This document shows positions 56,301 to 64,000 of a stretch of 64,000 bases of DNA, piece by piece (position 1 is the stretch's first letter; every line of letters begins with the position of its first letter). The notes below the pieces were generated by a model that was given only the letters and a program-made list of their open reading frames with translations, did not search any database and was not told the origin of the DNA. Origin of the DNA: DASWHR01 sp036398095 (GTDB lineage: Bacteria; Actinomycetota; AC-67); contig DASWHR010000049.1 of assembly GCA_036398095.1 (NCBI GenBank), positions 45,288 through 109,287 on the forward strand. Direction: 5' to 3'. The translations under genes and the position numbers were made by a program.

Positions 56301-56421
56301 TTCGGTTCTCCCCTCCTCGGATCACCAACGATTTGGCTTGACCCTGCAGTTCGCCACCTCTTGGCATGGTTCCTCCCGGCTCGTGCCGTTAGGGACGTTT
56401 TTGCCGTTTTGGAGAGGCTTG

Positions 56422-58293
56422 TCAGGCGCCGGTTCGGGCGAACTGGGTCTCGTACAACTCGGCGTAGAGCCCGCCGCGCGCGAGGAGCTCGGCATGGGTG
56501 CCGCGCTCGCGAATCCGTCCGTCGTCGATGCACAGGATCTCGTCGGCGCCCACGACCGTGGACAGGCGATGGGCGATGACGATCGACGTCCGGTTCTCGA
56601 GCGCCACCTCGAGCGCCTGCTGGATGAGCACTTCGGACTCGGAATCCAGATGCGAGGTGGCCTCGTCCAGGATCACGATCGCAGGATCCTTCAGGAGCAG
56701 CCGGGCGATCGCCAGGCGCTGCTTTTCGCCGCCCGAAAGCCGGTAGCCGCGCTCTCCCACCACGGTGTCGTAGCGGTCCGGCAGGGACGCGATCAGATCG
56801 TGGATGCGTGCGGCTTTGGCCGCTTCGACCATCTCGTCGTCGGTCGCGCCGGGACGCGCGAAGCGGAGGTTGTTCCCGATCGAGTCGTGGAACAGATGCG
56901 GATCCTGGGACACGATGCCGATCGCCGCATGGAGCGATTCGAGGGTGACGTCGCGCACGTCGCGGCCGTCCACGCGCACCGCGCCGCCGGTGACGTCGTA
57001 GATGCGAGCGACCAGCATCGCGGTGGTGGTCTTGCCGGCTCCCGACGGCCCGACCAGGGCGACCGTTCGTCCCGGCTCGACCGTGAAGGTCATCTCGCGC
57101 AGCACCAAGCTGGGGACGGCGTCCTCGTCCTGCGGCGGCAATCCCTCTTCCAGGGATGCCAGCCCGACCTCGCGGCCGGCCGGATAGCGGAACGTCACGT
57201 GATCGAACTCGATGCGCCCCGCCGGACGAGGCAGGACGACGGCGCCGTCGCGATCCCGGATCGCGTGCGGCAGGTCCAGAACCTCGAAGACGCGTTCGAA
57301 GGACACGAACGCGGTCATCAGATCGACGCGCGAGTTCGTCAATTGCGACAGCGGCATGTAGAGCTGCGCGACATAGGCGGCGAACGCCGCCAGCGTGCCG
57401 ATCGTGATCGTGTCGCTGAGAACCATCCGGCCCCCGACGTAGTACACCACCGCGATGCCGACCGCTGCGACGAGGCCGAGCAGAACGAAGAAGATGCGCA
57501 TGAACAGCGCCATGCGAATGCCGATGTCGCGAACGCGCCCGGCTCGGTCCGAGAATGTGTCGCGCTCCTCGTCGGGGCGGCCGAAAAGCTTCGCGACGAG
57601 CGCCCCCGAGACGTTGAAGCGTTCGGTCATGACCGTGTTCATCTGCGCGTTGAGCTGCATCTGCTCCCGCGTGATGGCCTGCAGCTTGCGGCCGAGTCGC
57701 TTCGAGGGGATCAGGAACGCCGGCAGCACGATCAACGCCAGAAGCGTCAGCCGCCATTCAAGCGCGAGCATCACAACCAGGATCGACACGACCGAGATGG
57801 TGTTCTGAACGATCGTGCCGAGCGTCCCGGTCACGGCTTGCTGCGCGCCGACCACGTCGTTGTTGAGCCGGCTGATCAACGCGCCGGTCTGGGCGCGGGT
57901 GAAGAACGCGATCGGCATTCGCTGAACGTGATCGAACAGCCGAACTCGCAGATCGAAGATCAAGCCTTCGCCGACGTTCGCGGAGAACCAGCGGGCCGCC
58001 AGCGACAGCAACGCGGTTCCGAACGCGACGGCCACTGCGGCGATGGCAAGCACGGCCAGGCCATTCTTGTCCTTGGCCGGAAGCACCCGGTCGATCAGGG
58101 CGCGAAACAGCAGCGGCGGGATGACCGCGAGAAACGAGCCGGCGACCGTTGCGACCAGGAACGCAGCGACTTTGGCCTTGTAGTTGATCGCGTAGCCCAA
58201 CGCGCGGCGAATCAACCCTTTGGGGAGTCGATGTCCGCGCAGGTCGGAACGGGAGCGCATCAGGCTCCACGGCCCGCCGTGTGATGGGAACAT
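56422..58293 (-). CDS. ABC exporter, fused permease-ATPase (MsbA/LmrA-like)
   Basis: 623 residues: six membrane helices in the first about 340 residues, with the intracellular loops of type IV exporters, then an ATPase with Walker A GPSGAGKTTTAMLV, signature LSGGEKQRLAIARLL, Walker B IVILDEATSHLD and switch His in IAHRLS. A short insertion (REVGLASLEEGLPPQDEDA) lies ahead of the P-loop. It likely works as a homodimer exporting lipid or drug-like molecules. The ATG shares one base with the preceding stop (TGATG), and TATACT lies 6 bases before it. Confidence 0.92.
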   Translation of the reverse strand: MFPSHGGPWSLMRSRSDLRGHRLPKGLIRRALGYAINYKAKVAAFLVATVAGSFLAVIPPLLFRALIDRVLPAKDKNGLAVLAIAAVAVAFGTALLSLAARWFSANVGEGLIFDLRVRLFDHVQRMPIAFFTRAQTGALISRLNNDVVGAQQAVTGTLGTIVQNTISVVSILVVMLALEWRLTLLALIVLPAFLIPSKRLGRKLQAITREQMQLNAQMNTVMTERFNVSGALVAKLFGRPDEERDTFSDRAGRVRDIGIRMALFMRIFFVLLGLVAAVGIAVVYYVGGRMVLSDTITIGTLAAFAAYVAQLYMPLSQLTNSRVDLMTAFVSFERVFEVLDLPHAIRDRDGAVVLPRPAGRIEFDHVTFRYPAGREVGLASLEEGLPPQDEDAVPSLVLREMTFTVEPGRTVALVGPSGAGKTTTAMLVARIYDVTGGAVRVDGRDVRDVTLESLHAAIGIVSQDPHLFHDSIGNNLRFARPGATDDEMVEAAKAARIHDLIASLPDRYDTVVGERGYRLSGGEKQRLAIARLLLKDPAIVILDEATSHLDSESEVLIQQALEVALENRTSIVIAHRLSTVVGADEILCIDDGRIRERGTHAELLARGGLYAELYETQFARTGA

Positions 58294-58895
58294 CAAGGCA
58301 GTATAGGGTCGGGCACCCTGCCGGGTATTCCCACGACGGGGCGAAAGCGCGCACCGAGCGACGATGCGATAGTGCGCGCGAGCGCCTCGTCGCTTGTAAC
58401 GGCAAGCCACGTTCGTCCGATCGCGACCGGCAGCGTGGGCGGCGAGGCGCGCAAATACCGGTCGCGCTTCGCGCCGGCTCCGAACGTGACCAGCCACACC
58501 GGCGCCGGCCCGATCGAGCAGACGGCGGCCGCGCGCACGCCCGCGGGAGGCGCGGGGTCGTAGGTGATCGAGCGGCACGGCAAGCCGCGCGCGGCGAGCG
58601 CGGCGGTGAGCCCTTCGATGGTCCGGTAATCGCCGCGCGGCATGGACGATTGACCGGCGATGCTCGCGGCGACCGCGATCGTCACGACGATGGTCGATGC
58701 GACCGCCGGGAGCCACCGGCGCAGCCGGTTTCTTCCCCGGGACGCGGGCTGCGCGGGAAGCACAACCGGACCGGGCATGGGGTTTGCGGCATCGCAGAAA
58801 GGGCATGTCCAGATGGACAAATGCCGATATTCCGCGTCCACGACCGACCGTCCGCGACACTCGGGACAGTCGACGCCGGTCGCCGTCGGGACCAT
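58293..58895 (-). CDS. Zinc-ribbon protein with one membrane helix
   Basis: 200 residues: an N-terminal ribbon (CPEC near residue 10, WTCPFC about 20 further), a basic stretch, one helix (LPAVASTIVVTIAVAASIAG), and an outside domain of about 115 residues with two cysteines. The ribbon and its WxCPxC second pair resemble the protein at 13138-13473. It runs directly into the ABC exporter. The ATG at 58895 follows TATCCT by 7 bases. Function unknown. Confidence 0.75.
   Translation of the reverse strand: MVPTATGVDCPECRGRSVVDAEYRHLSIWTCPFCDAANPMPGPVVLPAQPASRGRNRLRRWLPAVASTIVVTIAVAASIAGQSSMPRGDYRTIEGLTAALAARGLPCRSITYDPAPPAGVRAAAVCSIGPAPVWLVTFGAGAKRDRYLRASPPTLPVAIGRTWLAVTSDEALARTIASSLGARFRPVVGIPGRVPDPILP
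58300..58305 (-). promoter_or_regulatory. Internal -10 box of ABC exporter (TATACT)
   Basis: TATACT ends 6 bases before the exporter ATG and lies within the 3' end of the upstream gene. It would give a leaderless exporter transcript separate from the polycistronic one. Confidence 0.5.
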
Positions 58896-58902
58896 CGATC
58901 GC

Positions 58903-58908
58903 AGGATA
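58903..58908 (-). promoter_or_regulatory. Leaderless -10 box of zinc-ribbon gene (TATCCT)
   Basis: TATCCT ends 7 bases before the ATG at 58895, with no ribosome site between. Confidence 0.4.
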
Positions 58909-58980
58909 GTCGCGATCGGACGGCGGTCCCGGGACGATGGAAACGCCGATCGAAGCGCCGATCGAAGCGAGGAGGAACCT

Positions 58981-59088
58981 ATGAGCGACGGAAAAGACGA
59001 GAAGGAACAGATGTGCTGTGACGGTGAGCGGACGGCCGCCGAGCATCGCGCCGAGTCACCCGACGGGAAGTGCTGCGTCGACGAGTGA
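58981..59088 (+). CDS. 35-residue peptide with two Cys pairs
   Basis: A very short gene: ATG at 58981 preceded by GGAGG at the ideal distance, 35 codons, TGA at 59088. The peptide is charged and carries two adjacent-Cys pairs (QMCCDG and GKCCVDE) 18 residues apart, with one His between. Such pairs suggest metal or thiol chemistry. The strong ribosome site, in a region where many genes lack one, supports reality. It sits between a divergent gene and tRNA-Leu. Confidence 0.55.
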   Translation: MSDGKDEKEQMCCDGERTAAEHRAESPDGKCCVDE

Positions 59089-59116
59089 CACCCGCGTCGC
59101 GTGGCGCTATGCGGTT

Positions 59117-59202
59117 TGGTGCCGGGGGAGGGACTCGAACCCTCATGTCCTTGCGAACAACGGTGTTTGAGACCGTCGCGTCTACCATTCCGCCACCCCG
59201 GC
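59117..59202 (-). tRNA. tRNA-Leu (anticodon CAA)
   Basis: Runs 59202 to 59117 on the minus strand, including an encoded CCA end. The acceptor stem GCCGGGG pairs with CCCCGGC, the anticodon stem ACGGT/ACCGT holds the 7-base loop CTCAAAC (anticodon CAA, reads UUG), a long variable arm (TGTTC/GGACA) marks a class II tRNA, and the T arm is GAGGG-TTCGAGT-CCCTC. Confidence 0.95.
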
Positions 59203-59260
59203 GCAAGAGCCAAGTATAGAAGCGCGAGGGCCGCTCCGGCGGCGCGTTCCACCGCTTGAT

Positions 59261-62200
59261 CTACAGGCGGATCATGTCCACGCTGGAGCCTCGGCTGCGA
59301 TTCCCGGCGAGATCGTAGGAGAATGCGGTCACGATGTAGCGGCCGATGGCCAGCGTCGCGCGATCGGTCCATTGGACCGTCCCACGATCGGGGCAACACA
59401 GGGTCGCCTGGCGCGTGATCACGGCGCCGTTCAGATTCGTGTAGATGACGTCCACGCGCGCCACCCCGAAGTTGTCGGCCGCCGCCCCGAAGGCGGTCAC
59501 CTCTTCGCCGGGCGGAAGGATCACCACCGGCAAGGCCAACGGCTTTCGGACCGAGGCGGTCGGCAGGACGCCGTCGACGTGCACACGCCGGCCGGTGGCG
59601 AACGGCCCGACGTTGAAGGACTGATCGATCGCACGAACGCGCAGCAGCCACGTTCGCGACTCGAGCTCGAGCTGGACTTGGAAGAATCCGTCGGAGCCGG
59701 CGGAGCCGCCTTGGAGTGGGATGCTTCCTTCCCACACTTCGACGCGCGCGAGCGGCTCCGTCGTTCCGGTGAGCGTAAAGCGCTTGGCGACGATGCCGTC
59801 CTGTTCGGGCGAGATAATCGAAGGCGCCGCCGGCGGAATACCGTCGGCGTTGATCGTGAACGTCCGAGGCGGCGACGACGGCCCCGGATTGCCGGCTCCG
59901 TCGTAGATCGTCGCGACGATCGTGTGGACTCCTTCGGCAAATAGGATCACCGCGCGCCATGCGCCCGAGGCGTCGGAGGGAGCCGATTTCGTGAGGGCGC
60001 CTTCGGTGATCACGACCGTCGAGTTCGGTTCGGCCGTCCCGCGCACTTCGATCCCGGCAAACAAGTAGACCTGCCCTTCGCTCGGCTCGACGATCACCGG
60101 CGCCTCGGGCGGGGTCAGGTCGACGGTGAACGTTCGCGAGGCCGGCGCGCTCGCGAACCCGTTCGGATCGGTTTGCACCGCGACGATCGTGTGGGATCCT
60201 TCGGCGAACACGATCGGGCCGATCGCCCAGCCGCCCGACGGCGACACGACCGCGCTGCCCACCGGCGCCGCCCCTTCGGTCACCGAAACCGCCGCGCCCG
60301 GCTCGCCCTTTCCCGCGATCACGACGCTCGCGACGCGGATCGTCGACCCGGCGGCCGGCGAGGTGATCGTCGGCGGCGCCGGCGCGTCGTTGTCGGCGAT
60401 ACGCACGACGATGCCGGGCACCGGCGCTGCGTCGAAGTTCTCATCCTCGCTGAGCGCGCGATGCGCGATCGTTGCGAGATGCGGTCCTTCGCGCAACGTA
60501 TCGTCGGCGGCCGCGACCGTCACCGTCCGCGGGACCGACCAGTCGCCCGGCGTGAACACCATCACCGCGGGCGAGACGGCGAGCTGGGTCCCGGCGGATG
60601 CGACCACACGAACGTCGGCGCCGGGACGCGAGCCGAGCACGACCGTGTAGGTGTCCGTCCCCCCTCCTTCGGCAACGTCGGTGGACCCGCCGGTCTCCAC
60701 GACCAGAACAGACCCGGGGTCGTCGTCCAGGACGAACACGAGCAGCGTGCGACCGAGGCCGCCGTAGGCAGCATCGTCACTCACGGCGGTGTGCGTGATG
60801 GCCTGCAGGTGCGTGCCTTCCGGGATGGTGTCCTGCTCCCCCACGACTGTGATCGTTCGGGGCGTCGCCCAATCTTCCGGCGTGAAGGTCACCGAAGACG
60901 GGCTCGCGGTCGCATCCGCGCCGCTTCCCCCCGCGCCGTCCCCGGCGGCGCCCACGCTGACGGTCACGGGCGCTGCGGGTCGAAGGGTCAGGGCAATCGT
61001 GTAGGTGTCGACGCCGCCAGCTTCGGCAACGGTAGTGTCCCCGTTCGTCTCGACGATCGCAATGCCGGCCGGCGCGCATTCGCCGTTTGAGGCGAGCAGG
61101 GACCCGCCCGGGAAGTTGCTGCTCGCCGCGGCCCAGGCCGTCGTCTCGTTCGGATCGTCGGGAATGCCGTCGAGGTCGTTGCCGCACAACACCGCGGTCG
61201 CGACGGCTCGGGGCAACGCGGCGGCCGGGCCGCGGATCTCGGGGCCGATGGATAGTGCGGCGTCGGATGAGAACACGATCGTGTTCTCGCTCGCCTCGAC
61301 CCAGGTGGCGCCGGCGACGACGATGCCGCGCTGCGCGCCGATGCCGCCCTGACCCGGCGTGCCGACGACGTTGCCGGTGAGCGTGACTCGCGTAGTCGCG
61401 GGCGGTTCGGCGCCGCCGCCGAACGCGACGGCGAGGTCATCGACGATTCCGAGCGCGCCCAGATCGGCCGGCTCGGTTCCGTTCGCGGCGAGCACGATGA
61501 CGGCGTTGTCGCGTACGGCGGTGTCGGCGACGTCGGCGACGACGATGCCGCCGCCCGGGATGTCGGCTCCCGGCGTCGCGCTGATCTTCGCCCGAACCCG
61601 GTTCGCTTCGACGATCGCATCGGTCGCGCGGTGAACGAGAATCCCCACACGCCCCCCGGCGGCGATCGCCGGCGCGGCCTGGCCGATCTCCTCCGGGCGG
61701 CCGATCGAGTTGCCGCGAATCCGCACGCGAGTCGCCGGCGCGGCAACGCTTCCCTGCACGCGCACGCCGTTCATGTCGAACGAGCGAAACTCGTTCGTGG
61801 CAAACCAGATCGCGTTCGACGCGATCTCGATGCCGTCGGCGACGCCACCGGCGGAACGAACGTCCACCGCGATCAGGTTCTTGGATGCGTCGGGGACACC
61901 GGCCGTCTCGTATGCGATCCGATTCCCGGCGATGAGCAGATCCTCCAGCCGATCCGCACCGGCCGGATAGGTGACGGACTTACCGCCGCCGAATCCGTAG
62001 CGCACCGTGACGGGTCCGGCCGTCGCGACGGCGAGGACGGCGCTGTTCATAGTGATCCCGCCGGCGATGCTATTGGCTGCCGGATTCGGGAGCGACGGGC
62101 CGGCGGCGCCCACCGTCACGCGCACCGCGGAGGCAACCACGATCGGCCGCGCCAGGTTCGTGAAACGCAGTCCGCGAATGGTGATGTCGCGGGCGCCCGG

Positions 62201-63259
62201 CGGAACGAAGAACGCGGTCTGCGTCCCGGACCCCACGATCGCGGCCGAGCCGGGCGCGCCGTCGGATTCGATGGTCAGTCCGGCGCCGGGCGCGACGCTG
62301 CCGACGACGACGGCGGCGGCATCCACGCTTCCGGCTCCTCCTCCGTGCGCCTCCGCTTGCGTGAAATCGCACGAGCCCCGCAGCCGGATCGCAAAACCCG
62401 GCGGTGCCGAATCGATCGCCGACTGCACCACCGCGAGATCGTCGGATGCGGCCGCGCAATCGGCGATGCGGACCTGCGACTCGATGTCGTAGTCGGCGCC
62501 CCCCGCCGCGATCGCGTCGATGAACCCTTCGAATCCTTCCCACGCCGGCGCGCCGCCGGCACTCACGCGAAGTGCCGGGACGTCGGCGGCAATGCGCGCC
62601 GCCGGGTAGAGCGTCTGATATCCGCCGAGCGTCACCAGCGGCGGGCCGTAGGTCGCGGCCCGCAACGACCACCATCCGCCGGCGAGCGCATCCCACCGCT
62701 GCCATTGTCCCACGGCGACGCACCCCGATACGCCGGCACATTGGTTCGGGACCGGCGCGCCCGGCGCGCCGCCATGCTGGTGCACCGGCTCGAAGGTAAG
62801 GACGTCGTCCTCGGCCAGGCGGAATCTGCCGTCGCCGTTGAGGTCGATCAGCAACTGCATCGCGGTCGCAACTCCGGCCCGTCCCTGGCGCACGAACGTC
62901 GAGTACCCCAGCGAACCTGTGTCCGCGACGCGCGTGCCGCCGAGCAGAAAGGACTCCAGCCGCGCCGAGTCGTCGGCTGCGCCCAGGACGTGCCGCAGGG
63001 ATCCCAAGCCCTTCGGCGCCGGCGCCGGGCCGTCCGCGAACTCGGTTCGTGTCCCGCGCGAGGTTGGATCGGCCGTTTCGGATCCGGTAGGTGCATCGCG
63101 GTTGACAATCGTCCAGCCCGCAGTGGATCCGGGCCGGACGGTGATCGTCGCCGCGGCGGGCGCGGGAGCCGGCGTCGCAACCGGCAACGCGAGCAACGCG
63201 ACCGCGAGCGCGCAACGAAGCACGCGAACGCGCGCGCGCTTCGACAAAGCGTCCCTCAT
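59261..63259 (-). CDS. Large secreted multidomain protein (beta-helix, Calx-beta-like and Ig-like domains)
   Basis: 1332 residues. The ATG at 63259 precedes a signal peptide (VLRCALAVALLALPVATPAPA); a longer reading adds an unlikely leader. After an N-terminal domain with a Ca-binding-like loop (IDLNGDGRFRLAEDDV) comes a right-handed beta-helix region (about 250-640, repeats such as GLRFTNLARPIVVASAV). Then two Calx-beta-like repeats (about 690-900, each with TFTPxDWxxPRTxTV and ending in D/N-rich loops) and three Ig-like repeats (APxIxxPxxG). No sortase motif or membrane anchor is visible at the C-terminus (SSVDMIRL). Probably a surface or secreted adhesin, or a polysaccharide-binding protein. 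Confidence 0.85.
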   Translation of the reverse strand: MRDALSKRARVRVLRCALAVALLALPVATPAPAPAAATITVRPGSTAGWTIVNRDAPTGSETADPTSRGTRTEFADGPAPAPKGLGSLRHVLGAADDSARLESFLLGGTRVADTGSLGYSTFVRQGRAGVATAMQLLIDLNGDGRFRLAEDDVLTFEPVHQHGGAPGAPVPNQCAGVSGCVAVGQWQRWDALAGGWWSLRAATYGPPLVTLGGYQTLYPAARIAADVPALRVSAGGAPAWEGFEGFIDAIAAGGADYDIESQVRIADCAAASDDLAVVQSAIDSAPPGFAIRLRGSCDFTQAEAHGGGAGSVDAAAVVVGSVAPGAGLTIESDGAPGSAAIVGSGTQTAFFVPPGARDITIRGLRFTNLARPIVVASAVRVTVGAAGPSLPNPAANSIAGGITMNSAVLAVATAGPVTVRYGFGGGKSVTYPAGADRLEDLLIAGNRIAYETAGVPDASKNLIAVDVRSAGGVADGIEIASNAIWFATNEFRSFDMNGVRVQGSVAAPATRVRIRGNSIGRPEEIGQAAPAIAAGGRVGILVHRATDAIVEANRVRAKISATPGADIPGGGIVVADVADTAVRDNAVIVLAANGTEPADLGALGIVDDLAVAFGGGAEPPATTRVTLTGNVVGTPGQGGIGAQRGIVVAGATWVEASENTIVFSSDAALSIGPEIRGPAAALPRAVATAVLCGNDLDGIPDDPNETTAWAAASSNFPGGSLLASNGECAPAGIAIVETNGDTTVAEAGGVDTYTIALTLRPAAPVTVSVGAAGDGAGGSGADATASPSSVTFTPEDWATPRTITVVGEQDTIPEGTHLQAITHTAVSDDAAYGGLGRTLLVFVLDDDPGSVLVVETGGSTDVAEGGGTDTYTVVLGSRPGADVRVVASAGTQLAVSPAVMVFTPGDWSVPRTVTVAAADDTLREGPHLATIAHRALSEDENFDAAPVPGIVVRIADNDAPAPPTITSPAAGSTIRVASVVIAGKGEPGAAVSVTEGAAPVGSAVVSPSGGWAIGPIVFAEGSHTIVAVQTDPNGFASAPASRTFTVDLTPPEAPVIVEPSEGQVYLFAGIEVRGTAEPNSTVVITEGALTKSAPSDASGAWRAVILFAEGVHTIVATIYDGAGNPGPSSPPRTFTINADGIPPAAPSIISPEQDGIVAKRFTLTGTTEPLARVEVWEGSIPLQGGSAGSDGFFQVQLELESRTWLLRVRAIDQSFNVGPFATGRRVHVDGVLPTASVRKPLALPVVILPPGEEVTAFGAAADNFGVARVDVIYTNLNGAVITRQATLCCPDRGTVQWTDRATLAIGRYIVTAFSYDLAGNRSRGSSVDMIRL

Positions 63260-63499
63260 GCCCGCTCTCACCTTCGGGCAGGTTCGGCGCCCGACCGCCC
63301 GCTTCCTTGCCGGTTCGCGCGCGAGCGACGGCTCTGCCGCATTGCCCCGCGTGCCCGGTTCGCATTGATTCAGGTTTCGAATTGCCCCCCGCGCAAACCG
63401 GACCTTCGCACCCACGCCCGAATCGGCGGCAGGAGCGCGGCGGAACCCGCCGAAATGCCTCGACAGGAGACTGTTTCTTTGCACGGGAGGGGAAACGAC
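63260..63499. other. Divergent intergenic region, no gene seen
   Basis: 240 bases between two secreted-protein genes facing apart. It must hold promoters for both, but I see no convincing -35/-10 pair. A short hairpin (CGGCGG, AAC, CCGCCG) lies about 60 bases before the plus-strand gene. Confidence 0.4.
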
Positions 63500-63988
63500 A
63501 TGCGAAGGGGATTGCTCGTCGCCACGCTAGGGATCGCGCTGCTGCAGGCGCTGCCGTCCCACGCGAACACGCTCGCATCCTGCCGGCAGACTGCCGGACC
63601 GAACGGCATCCCGGACAACGCCTCCGTCGGCGGCGTCTGCATCGCCGCGATCGACATCGCGGCCACGACCGACGTCGTGGTCCGGCTGACACCCTCCGCG
63701 GCCTTTACCGGCGTTCTCACCGCGAAGGTGACCTCGACGGAATACGGGGTGGCGGTGCGCGGCGTCTACGTCGCCGGGCAGCTCGTCAATGGGATGGACG
63801 AAGAGACGATCACCCTGACGGCCGCGCCGGACGCCGAATGGCGTTTGACCGTCACCGCCGGCGAGGCGAGTCCGACCTCGACCTACCTGTTCCCGCCGCT
63901 GCCGCAGCAAGTGACGGTGCCCGCGATCGCGTTCGGCGAGTTCGGGGCGGAGGTCGTCGCCGCCGCCGAAGGCCCGGCGGAGGCGTAA
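63500..63988 (+). CDS. Small secreted protein, unknown function
   Basis: 162 residues with a signal peptide (MRRGLLVATLGIALLQALPSHA). The mature part has two cysteines (ASCRQ and GVCIA) and beta-strand-like sequence. GGGAGG lies 8 bases before the ATG at 63500. It is divergent from the large secreted protein across 240 bases. No family recognised; the tail EGPAEA recalls that of the gene at 55893. Confidence 0.7.
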   Translation: MRRGLLVATLGIALLQALPSHANTLASCRQTAGPNGIPDNASVGGVCIAAIDIAATTDVVVRLTPSAAFTGVLTAKVTSTEYGVAVRGVYVAGQLVNGMDEETITLTAAPDAEWRLTVTAGEASPTSTYLFPPLPQQVTVPAIAFGEFGAEVVAAAEGPAEA

Positions 63989-64000
63989 CCCGGGCGAACG

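Noticed and set aside
58896..59960. N-terminal extension of the zinc-ribbon protein across the tRNA
   Set aside because: The reading would run through tRNA-Leu and the end of the giant secreted gene; the ATG at 58895 gives a normal start.
61631..63499. Plus-strand extension upstream of the secreted protein at 63500
   Set aside because: The in-frame extension is the mirror of the large secreted protein; the ATG at 63500 has a good ribosome site and is followed by a signal peptide.

Overview
The window is a GC-rich chromosomal segment of an actinobacterium, probably from a deep branch rather than a streptomycete or mycobacterium. The argument rests on gene order. The run uvrC-rapZ-yvcK-whiA-gap-pgk-tpiA, uvrA beside an MBL-fold hydrolase, uvrB, coaE-rpsA, polA, and a branched-chain amino-acid importer next to an ANTAR response regulator is the neighbourhood I recall from Streptomyces and Mycobacterium. 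WhiA, DNA polymerase I with Tyr at the nucleotide-selector position, and many leaderless start codons directly behind a TANNNT -10 box agree with this. No phage, insertion sequence, CRISPR array or other mobile element was seen. The taxonomic call is inference from content, since no database search was possible.

Layout: (1) 1-10.9 kb, an oligopeptide/dipeptide-type ABC importer (oppABCDF order) followed on the same strand by three further family 5 substrate-binding lipoproteins, the last cut by the window edge. (2) 11-21 kb, central glycolysis (apgM, tpiA, pgk, gap) with whiA, yvcK, rapZ and uvrC, and two small envelope genes inserted between pgk and tpiA. (3) 21-26.8 kb, uvrA with secreted proteins, a zinc-ribbon membrane protein and an MBL-fold hydrolase. 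(4) 26.7-35.9 kb, the most accessory-looking part: a surface-polysaccharide-like locus (wecB, a multi-pass membrane protein with faint exosortase resemblance, a processive GT2 glycosyltransferase, a membrane-anchored beta-helix protein) downstream of a five-gene signalling operon (degenerate histidine kinase, membrane protein, histidine kinase, receiver, receiver-HD-GYP). (5) 36-49.6 kb, uvrB, a methyltransferase, a HAD hydrolase, coaE, rpsA, a sulfide:quinone-reductase-like flavoprotein, a divergent FtsH-like protease, polA, a DtxR-family regulator and a GNAT acetyltransferase. (6) 49.8-55.7 kb, livFGMH and livJ, an ANTAR response regulator and a small coiled-coil protein. (7) 55.8-64 kb, secreted proteins, an ABC exporter, a zinc-ribbon membrane protein, a 35-residue Cys-pair peptide, tRNA-Leu(CAA), a 1332-residue secreted multidomain protein and one more secreted protein.

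Most genes lie on the minus strand, in tight runs with ATGA or GTGA stop/start overlaps. The excision-repair trio UvrABC is complete. The HD-GYP output of the signalling operon and the polysaccharide-type genes just downstream suggest cyclic-di-GMP control of a cell-surface polymer; that link is inferred. No gap between genes exceeds about 300 bases.
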